The notes beneath the pieces are model-generated. The model did not search any database, was not told the origin of the DNA, and worked only from the letters and a program-made list of their open reading frames with translations. DNA of 64,000 nucleotides from Dactylellina haptotyla (lineage: Eukaryota; Ascomycota; Orbiliomycetes; Orbiliales; Orbiliaceae), in the NCBI GenBank assembly GCA_031310005.1, contig CM062382.1, forward strand, positions 2,356,001 through 2,420,000. The letters run 5' to 3'. A program made the translations under genes and the position numbers. Positions within the stretch are counted from its first letter, which is position 1. Each line of letters begins with the position of its first letter. Below are positions 57,321-64,000 of this stretch, in pieces.

Positions 57321-60050
57321 AAACGGAACGGCGTCGTGTTAGCTAGTCCTCTTCCCTTAGCTCCCAAGAAAAAGACCCCAGGTCACGGAACCGCTCGTGC
57401 CAACGTCAACTCTTCTCTTTATTTCTTTCAGCAATAATAAAACACCCAATTCACCTGCCCTGTTCTGTGCCAGTTTCGTGTGTGTCTGCTGCCGGGCAAA
57501 AAACAAATTACGGCAAACGATTCTGAGCAAGTCGAAGCAAGCCAGGGGAGGGGAGGTGGATGCGGATGCGGATATGGGGATGGATGGATAACCTCTTCGT
57601 CCTCGCTGCAGCTGGGGTTGGAACAAGACCCTCCGAGCGGCTGAAGTAACCAATGTGATTCGACCCGTTCAATCAACCCTTTTTCTCATTCTCTCGCGAT
57701 TGCTCTTTTCTTTCGCTCCTCTCTTGCTCTCTCCATTCCCGTCGTCATAATTACTTCTGATAAAAATGTAGGTAGTGTGTACTCCGGTATAAGTTCATGT
57801 ACGCCACGAGTAAAATTGCATGTAACCAACCTCCCATCACCACCTTCTCCAACCTGCATCGGTCTAATTACGAGCCCCCCCGGACGCCCTCCCTCTGTTC
57901 GGACAGCACAAGAAGGAAAAAATATCCCCGCTAGCTAGCCTCCCCCCATCAATCCTCTCATCCTGGATCACAGATTCCATCAATTAACCTTACTGCCGAA
58001 AGTCTATATTACGACTTTCCTGCAGCTGCATGCATAACTCTTGGGGCTGAACGTGATCGCATCTTCAACCAGAAGAGGAAAAGCAAAGAGCGAACCAAAA
58101 ATCTCGCAAAAAAGAAGCATAACGTCAAAAAGAGGGAACAGACTCCACCGGGCGCCGAACAGAAAAGCGAAAGCGAAATCTGCACATATATGTACCAAGT
58201 TATCAAAAATAGACGACATGGTGCTTTTGTTGCTACCACAACTAGCTTCTGCTGGTGCCTCATGCAGAGGCACCGTATCTTCCTCTATTTTTCACTAAAT
58301 TAAATCAAATTCCACCGTGATGTCTTGCAACCTGCAGTGCGTCAATGTTTAAAGCCAATCTAGCTCGTGTCCGTCTCGCATCGAAAAATGATAAGAACGA
58401 GAAAGCCCGGCCCTGGCAGCGATTCGCAGCAATGACATGTCAGTGTGCATGAAGACCGACCCACTCATGCTTTGTTCCGTGACATTTCTCAATGGCTTCA
58501 AGAACCGGGTTGATTACCGCGATTCCATTGCCTCCCAAAAGGAAAACCAAGCTGCATCCTCTTGATATTGATGTGGAAAAGAAGGGCGCCCCCAAAGTAC
58601 TACTGCATTGGCAATTGACCAATTGCCATTTTGCGCAAACGGCTCTCCCTCCGCGGGCTGAAATAGATAATCCGATATCACGGCTCGCGAAAAAGCCTAA
58701 TACCTTGCCAGGTTATGCGCAAGATGCCAGCAGCAAAAAAGTGCACGCCGCCACAGCTGTTGCTTCTATCTTCGAACTCAATTCCTGCACCATGTTGGCA
58801 ATGATGCCACTTCCATTGGACAGGAACGGTGTCAACCAAGATAATGCATATCAAAAATTCCTCTGATTGGAGATCTCCCGCTGCCTCGATCCCACTGCCA
58901 TCCCGGCCAGATACGACGTGCATTCCAGCCAGGCTCTCAGCTTTTTCTTTCCTTTCCTTTCCATCTCCACCAGTCCGAATCGCAGATTCCAAATCAAAAT
59001 CGCAATTCCATTGGACTTGTTCTATGGACGCCTCGGCACGCAGCACACATCCAAGGAGGAGCCGGCATACATGCTGGCAGCTCTCAATTGAGAAATATTT
59101 TTCGGGCGAGCTGTCAAATTTTTGATGTTTAATCAATCTCAAGCTGTCATGAAACAACGTGCTGGGCTACTCTTCAACAAGTACCAGTACATCCGAACAT
59201 GTCAATCTCACCCCCCATTTTCTTCCTCCCCTCCACTACGATCAAACAGCCCTTTCGTTTCCAAAACTTATCAGGTCTTCATGCAGGTACGCGTTGTTGC
59301 GCATCCAGACCGAGATAAACCTGATCTCACGAATATGCTTGGTCCGCGGCCGTTCACCAATAACATCGCAGAACAGCACGGAACACCCACCCAATGGCTC
59401 CAAAAATTTCGACGAGCTGTCCATCCTCCCGTCGTCGCCGTCACCTGAGAGCTGTCCATTCGATTGAGCTATGATCTCCCAGCACACACCCTTTCTTTTA
59501 ACTCGTAAATACAGATTTTTGCTTATGTTTCACCATCGAACACCCATCCACCCAAGATAAATACCTCCGCCGCTCCGTTGCGTAGAACTGTATTTTTGAA
59601 ATAATCCATTGGTCAGAATATATAACAAAACCAGGAACCAGGAACACCCGTATGATCAGAGGTCCAAGGCTAATTTAGTGTCAAATCCAAACGGTTTCTC
59701 GCATTCGCCAATCTTGCGAGCGAGAATTTAAAAAAGAAACTGTGAGGTGTATACACCTTTGCCGCACGTGGGTTTTTTTGCTTTGGTTTTCAACCTTCTT
59801 TCATTCTACGCCAGGTTCGATCGACCATATATGGCCACGAGACTGAACTCGTCAATTGGTGCTACTGGTTACGCTGCACCCTGAAATTTTAAGATTGATA
59901 TCAGACGATCACCCTCCCCAAGATTACAATGTCTCGTCGGCATCTACCCATCGACCTTTCGTAATATCCCATTCCCTTTGTGCACCTATAGAAACCGTAA
60001 AAACGTAAATCCGATTGCGAATTGAGAGAAACGGATTACGACATGCCACA

Positions 60051-60094
60051 AGAAAAATAGAAAAATAGAAAAATAAAAATAAAAATAAAAATTT
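60051..60094 (+). repeat. A-rich minisatellite (AAAATAG/AAAAAT units)
   Basis: Three AAAAATAG-like units followed by several AAAAAT units, directly visible, in non-coding DNA. Confidence 0.85.
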
Positions 60095-61800
60095 TAAATT
60101 GTCATTTCGAGAAAGAATAAACCTCGGAGATCACTTGCTTGAGGTTTCCTTTTTTTTTCGTTTGTCGTGCTCCCCTTGTCTGTCTGTGCACACCCCGGTC
60201 AACAAAATGAATTTTGAATGTCGAAATTTTCAACTTTAAATTACTGTTCGACTCCCACAAGCTTGCAAGGCAAGGCCCTACGTACCATCACGCATTTTTC
60301 TACCCCAGGATAAACGGAATGTAAGAATGAATGACTTTTAACATCGCGCGCCCGCCAGGGTCTATCCCGTTTACCTCAATTACGAACGTATTTTTCCCCT
60401 TCGCCTTCTAGATCCGTCTAGGTCTAGGTCGTTAGCACCCCGCAATGCCTGCCTCATCCAGACAGTGCGGTTAGTCAGGGCACAATACAATAAACATCCA
60501 TTCGGCAGATCTCATTCTTCGGAGGGCGCCCACCGATGAATCCTGAAAGTCTCTCCGGCGCCCGGTTTATTTCCTATTTATACCATTTCCGGCATACGGT
60601 AATATATCTTACATATACCTCATGAGCGCGAAGAGCTCTCGGGAGAAAACAAACCTCTCTCTCTTCTTCCTCATTTAATCACACCAATGCATGTTGAAGA
60701 GAGGGGGGAAAAGAAGCGGCATACATGCGCACCCCGAAAAAAAAAAGATGAGGGTTAATGCAAGCATACCAGAAAACCCGCCCGCATCCACATCACATCA
60801 TATCCCATGCCGTGGGCGCGCGTTGAAATTAAAATGTAATTATCTGGAGTGGGTGCAAACTAACCCAAGAAGCTAAGCTTGGCTGCTGCCGCCGCCTGAG
60901 CTTCATCATCGCGCGCGCGCCGCACCTGCAGATAACTGCTTAGTGTTATTGCATGAGTTAAACTAGTGATATTACCCGCGAGCGAGAGACAGAAACAGAA
61001 ACAGAAAGAGAAACAAAAACAAACCCGACGCCATATTTCAAGTGAAAGCGAAACCGCATTAGTTTGTGGTTGCAAATTGAATACTATAGTAAGCCTATTA
61101 TAGTTTTAACACGGTTCTCTTAACCTTCGTTTTCCCCTTTCTCGGCTCTAAGCGTCGGGTTTGAGAAACGGGTCAATTGTATTTTATATTGTCGGATATG
61201 CAGCGAGAGGATCTGGTTTGTACCAAATTTCCGCTGATTAGAGAGGATATACTGGGGGATGGACCGAGGTGTTCGGTTCATTTTTCGTCGAAGTTGACAA
61301 CTAAGGTACCTGATTTATTTTTAACATTGGTCGGGTATAAGCCAGTTGCCACTAGCCACTGCAGGTGTAGAAAATATACCGTCCGCGCGAGCTGTCTTTT
61401 ATACTCCGAAGGCGTTGAACACAGGCTCACCGATTTTCCGAGTTAAGGCGCATCCGTTTTTATAAATGAAAAGTCTAGATTCCCGAATCAGATCAAAAAA
61501 ATATTTATTAAAGCTACTAGTTGCTATGGCTGTTGACAGCGTAGCACGGATTGTTTAAGAAAGAGAATATTCGAGGCTTCAAAAGAATAATTAAATGAAT
61601 GAAACGTATCATGTATATTTCTCTATATTCATACCCCCTTAACAAAAATCATATCAAAAAGAATGGACACGCTGGAAGTCCAAAGAGACTGCAAATATGC
61701 GAAATCACATCATACCGGTAAACTAAAATCGAAATAAGGTAAGCAGCGTGTGGGTAGGATACGAAACCAAAAATAATGTCTATAATGCCCCCTCCACCAT

Positions 61801-62682
61801 CTACTGCGGCTTATCAACCTTATCCAACCGCTCCAAAAGCCCATGTAACTCCCTCACCGTCTCCTTCCTCTTCTTCCTGACTTCCGCTCCATCCGGCCCA
61901 TCCACATCCACCGAATCCAACTTCAACATCTCCCCCAACAGCGTTTCGCCGAGTCTATTGTGCTCCTCCTTTCGCTTACCAGCGTCCGGTGGCGGATTAC
62001 TCTCGAATGCTTCAACTAGAGGCACTATCGATCCCTGAACATGCTTCCTCACTAGATCGATCATCTCCATCGGCGGAATGATCTTTTTCTTCTTGGGTTC
62101 TGGTGTGCTCCTGGCTGATGAAGGGCCCGAAGAAGCTGGCGGCGGAGCGAGCTTAGATTTGGATGCCATGCAGAGGACCTTTGCACCGTGCTTGAGGTTG
62201 TATTTGCTCAGTGGTTCAGCGTCGTCCTTAAGGTTGTGACCGGCGAAGACAAGTTTAATGCTGTGCGTGCGGGAGAGGCCCAGGGCGTCTTGGACTTTGG
62301 CACGGAGGTCGGCGACGGTGGATGTGCCCGATGTGACGTCACCGCGCGGGAAGGTGATCTGGAGGGTGTCCTTCGCATGTTGGACGAGGATGGTGTCTAC
62401 GGTGCGGGTTTCGTCGTCGTCGTCGAAGAGCGACGAGCCCGTGACGGACTTGAGGAAGCGGCGCATGGGGAAGCTGAAGATGGAGAGCGGGATAAATGTG
62501 AGCACGAAGATGATGAGGAGGACGAGAACGTTCGGGTCTGCGGATGCCAGGGACGGCGGGAGGCGGGCTTGCAGGTAGGAGAGTTCGGCGCTGAAGTGGT
62601 TTGAGATCGGGGTGAGGTGGTCTGAGAGAAGGGAGGCGAGGCGGGTGGGGAGAACAGCCTCCCAGAGATCTTGGGACGCCAG
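61801..62682 (-). CDS. BAG-domain Hsp70 cofactor with ubiquitin-like domain and membrane anchor (Snl1/Bag-like)
   Basis: The open frame runs from an in-frame TAA (62697-62695) to the stop at 61801. It codes for a membrane helix (PNVLVLLIIFVLTFIPLSIF), then RRFLKSVTG, a ubiquitin-like stretch (TVADLRAKVQDALGLSRTHS, IKLVFAGHNLKDDAEPLSKY), a Lys/Pro linker and a C-terminal BAG-like helix set (VRKHVQGSIVPLVEAFES, KETVRELHGLLERLDKV). BAG domains bind the Hsp70 ATPase domain and release nucleotide; Snl1-like forms sit in the ER or nuclear membrane. There is no ATG in frame before the helix. The first ATG (62466) lies after it. I set the start at a CTG (62682) with A at -3 and G at +4, giving 293 residues. 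An upstream exon is the alternative. Confidence 0.7.
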   Translation of the reverse strand: MASQDLWEAVLPTRLASLLSDHLTPISNHFSAELSYLQARLPPSLASADPNVLVLLIIFVLTFIPLSIFSFPMRRFLKSVTGSSLFDDDDETRTVDTILVQHAKDTLQITFPRGDVTSGTSTVADLRAKVQDALGLSRTHSIKLVFAGHNLKDDAEPLSKYNLKHGAKVLCMASKSKLAPPPASSGPSSARSTPEPKKKKIIPPMEMIDLVRKHVQGSIVPLVEAFESNPPPDAGKRKEEHNRLGETLLGEMLKLDSVDVDGPDGAEVRKKRKETVRELHGLLERLDKVDKPQ

Positions 62683-63115
62683 CTTGGAGGGTTTTTATGT
62701 GACGGGAAGGGGGGATGTCGGGTCGGCGAGCCAATCGATGGCGACGGGTGTCGTGGAGGGATGTTTGTGGATGTTTTTTATAGCTGCCTGCCGCCGAGTG
62801 GCATTTATTCCGACACAGGCGACGCTGTGCAACACGGGCAACACAACTGCTTAGACCACATACGCTCTTCCCACGCTATTCCGCCGAGGTGGGGACACGG
62901 GGGGACTTATGTGATCACTTTTGTAGATGGCAATATAACACGGCTTGCAGCTATTTTATTTATTTATTCGTTTATTGCCTCAAATAATAAGTACAGAGTA
63001 CCTCTTAATCAAATCCATAGCTTGCTCAAAAACTTAGAAAATTCGAAAATAGCGTACATTCCATTGCCTCCAGCAGTTACATGACCATAAAACAAAAAAA
63101 AAAGATCCTCCTAGT
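62683..63115. promoter_or_regulatory. Promoter region of the BAG gene
   Basis: 433 bp between the BAG gene start and the 3' end of the next minus-strand gene. It holds the TATA-like box listed separately. From that box to the membrane-helix codons no ATG is present on the minus strand. Confidence 0.5.
62775..62782 (-). promoter_or_regulatory. TATA-like box (TATAAAAA)
   Basis: The minus strand reads GCTATAAAAAACAT about 100 nt upstream of the proposed CTG start. If used, transcription would begin some 30-60 nt further down and the leader would contain no ATG before the BAG reading frame. Confidence 0.4.
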
Positions 63116-63808
63116 TTATGTATTCACAACGGCAAGGAAGGCGCTCAAATTTGCAGTCGCGGCGTTCGATGTATTGATCTTTCTAATCAAGAACCCAAGC
63201 TCCATGTTCCCCAGCATCGTAATCAATGCGAACAGGTCGTAATACTGCATCGGCACATCCTGGAAAATCTCCAGCGTCCCCGCGGAGTCCACATACGTCC
63301 CCTTGTGGACATACCTCGCCACCAGCTGGTTCTCTGAATCGACAAGCTTGAAGTGCATTCCCAAACTACTCTTGTGCCCGTCCACATTGCTTGTAGCCTT
63401 CCATTTCAATTCCATCTCGTTACCCGAATCCAGCAGCGGGACATTGGTACCATAGTAGGTGTCTTTCCAGGTCGCCTTCCATTCGAGCTTTGATATCAAA
63501 GAGTCGTTTCGCTCGGGGTTGCCGATTGTGACTCCCATGGCGTAGTATTGGATGTTGGCTGCCACCGTGGCGATTGGGACGGCGTCTGCTCCGATATCCG
63601 GGCTACCATTGGCGTGATATACAAGGACCGTCGGGTCTTGGTGCGCTCTCAACTGGATGTTGTAGAGGAGCTTGTTTGGTTCGCCGGCTGGTGTGACGAC
63701 CATGTCGCGGGTGCTCGCATTGTGAACCGTGACATCATAGGCTCTGAGGACTGGACCGTGGGTTGGGGGAGCGGGTGATGGAGAGCGCGAGCGAGAGAAG
63801 AGACCCAT
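63116..63808 (-). CDS. Unrecognised protein, possible tubby/LURP-one-like fold
   Basis: A single exon of 230 residues from the ATG at 63808 (MGLFSRSRSPSPAPPTHGPV). The short N-terminus is Ser/Arg/Pro-rich. The rest is beta-strand-like with repeated Trp-Lys and aromatic pairs: SKLEWKATWKDTYYGTN, NEMELKWKATSNVDGHKSS, FKLVDSENQLVARYVHKGTY. It ends in a more hydrophobic stretch (YYDLFALITMLGNMELGFLI). Many small Pezizomycotina proteins with a tubby-like or DUF6593-like barrel show this pattern, but I cannot confirm the family. No signal peptide or clear membrane helix. Confidence 0.6.
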   Translation of the reverse strand: MGLFSRSRSPSPAPPTHGPVLRAYDVTVHNASTRDMVVTPAGEPNKLLYNIQLRAHQDPTVLVYHANGSPDIGADAVPIATVAANIQYYAMGVTIGNPERNDSLISKLEWKATWKDTYYGTNVPLLDSGNEMELKWKATSNVDGHKSSLGMHFKLVDSENQLVARYVHKGTYVDSAGTLEIFQDVPMQYYDLFALITMLGNMELGFLIRKINTSNAATANLSAFLAVVNT

Positions 63809-64000
63809 TTTCAATATAATATGGTGTTACTTAATTGATGAAAAAAGTTTTTTTTTTTTTTTAGAGTTGAAAAGATAGTTTAAACAATAATGTGTATGAT
63901 AGTCAATGTAATTTCGATGATGTAAAATAAACACGGATAATTATAGGCCAAATCAAGGTCCCTTTTAAGTTCCCGAATTGCTCGATCTCGCGCCCGCTTT
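63809..64000. other. Right-edge non-coding sequence
   Basis: AT-rich, with a T run at 63848-63862. It is upstream of the last minus-strand gene and probably holds its promoter. Confidence 0.5.

Larger units (their letters stand above)
55833..61800. other. 6 kb region without a recognisable gene
   Basis: Immediately upstream of the membrane-protein gene (minus strand) is a GTC microsatellite (55892-55914), and further up (57084-57320) a long purine-rich tract that is pyrimidine-rich on the gene's own strand, as in long fungal promoters and 5' leaders. Another pyrimidine run on the plus strand is at 57680-57760. Open frames up to about 160 codons (for example 58678-59157 minus and 58492-58866 plus, overlapping) have no motif. 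An A-rich minisatellite lies at 60051-60094. I see no RNA gene and no transposon signature. Confidence 0.5.

Noticed and set aside
58678-59157. 159-codon minus-strand open frame overlapping a 124-codon plus-strand one
   Set aside because: No motif on either strand, and mutual overlap makes chance more likely; kept only as a note in the 6 kb region.

Overview
This is a eukaryotic window from a filamentous ascomycete (Pezizomycotina). The evidence is: many short spliceosomal introns, mostly about 50-130 nt, with GTAAGT-like donors and GCTAAC/CTAAC branch sites 10-25 nt before the acceptor; genes on both strands in no operon order; and protein families characteristic of this group (an Ssk2-type MAPKKK, Sld3, Med16, Rtt107/Brc1 and a Mep/AMT ammonium permease). 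I cannot name the class or genus. No prokaryotic operon, CRISPR array, intact transposon or virus was seen.

Left part (1-20900), ordinary core genes: a coiled-coil, Uds1-like gene running off the left edge (minus); SLD3 (plus); the Golgi SNARE GOS1 (minus); ribosomal protein uL29/L35 with an intron directly after its ATG (plus); the histone-fold DNA polymerase epsilon subunit DPB4 (minus); and a 1365-residue SSK2-type MAPKKK of the osmotic-stress HOG pathway (minus).

Middle part (20900-39000), accessory in character: a membrane-anchored DUF5672 glycosyltransferase-like gene, then an 8.7 kb gene-poor, AT-rich stretch with a decayed gene relic. The ammonium transporter follows, then another gene-poor stretch carrying tRNA-Val(AAC). 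Next is a gene joining a restriction-endonuclease-like domain to a protein kinase domain, preceded by a chain of intron signatures whose exons make no continuous frame. This kinase gene is the most unusual coding gene here and resembles the eukaryotic Crinkler/REase-kinase class.

Right part (39000-52600), dense core genes: CUS2/HTATSF1 (U2 snRNP assembly), ATP10 (ATP synthase assembly), RTT107/BRC1 (BRCT replication-repair scaffold), VPS25 (ESCRT-II), MED16 (Mediator tail) and a mitochondrial two-HMG-box protein. ATP10/RTT107 and VPS25/MED16 are tight divergent pairs sharing 339 and 429 bp promoters.

Far right (52600-64000): a Ser/Thr-rich single-pass membrane protein without a visible signal peptide, about 6 kb with no recognisable gene, a BAG-domain chaperone cofactor whose membrane anchor is coded upstream of any ATG, and a small protein of unknown function. 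The genes are individual housekeeping or regulatory genes. Three act in DNA replication or its surveillance (Sld3, Dpb4, Rtt107), but their spacing gives no sign of a functional cluster. Exon boundaries were placed by eye and checked for reading phase.
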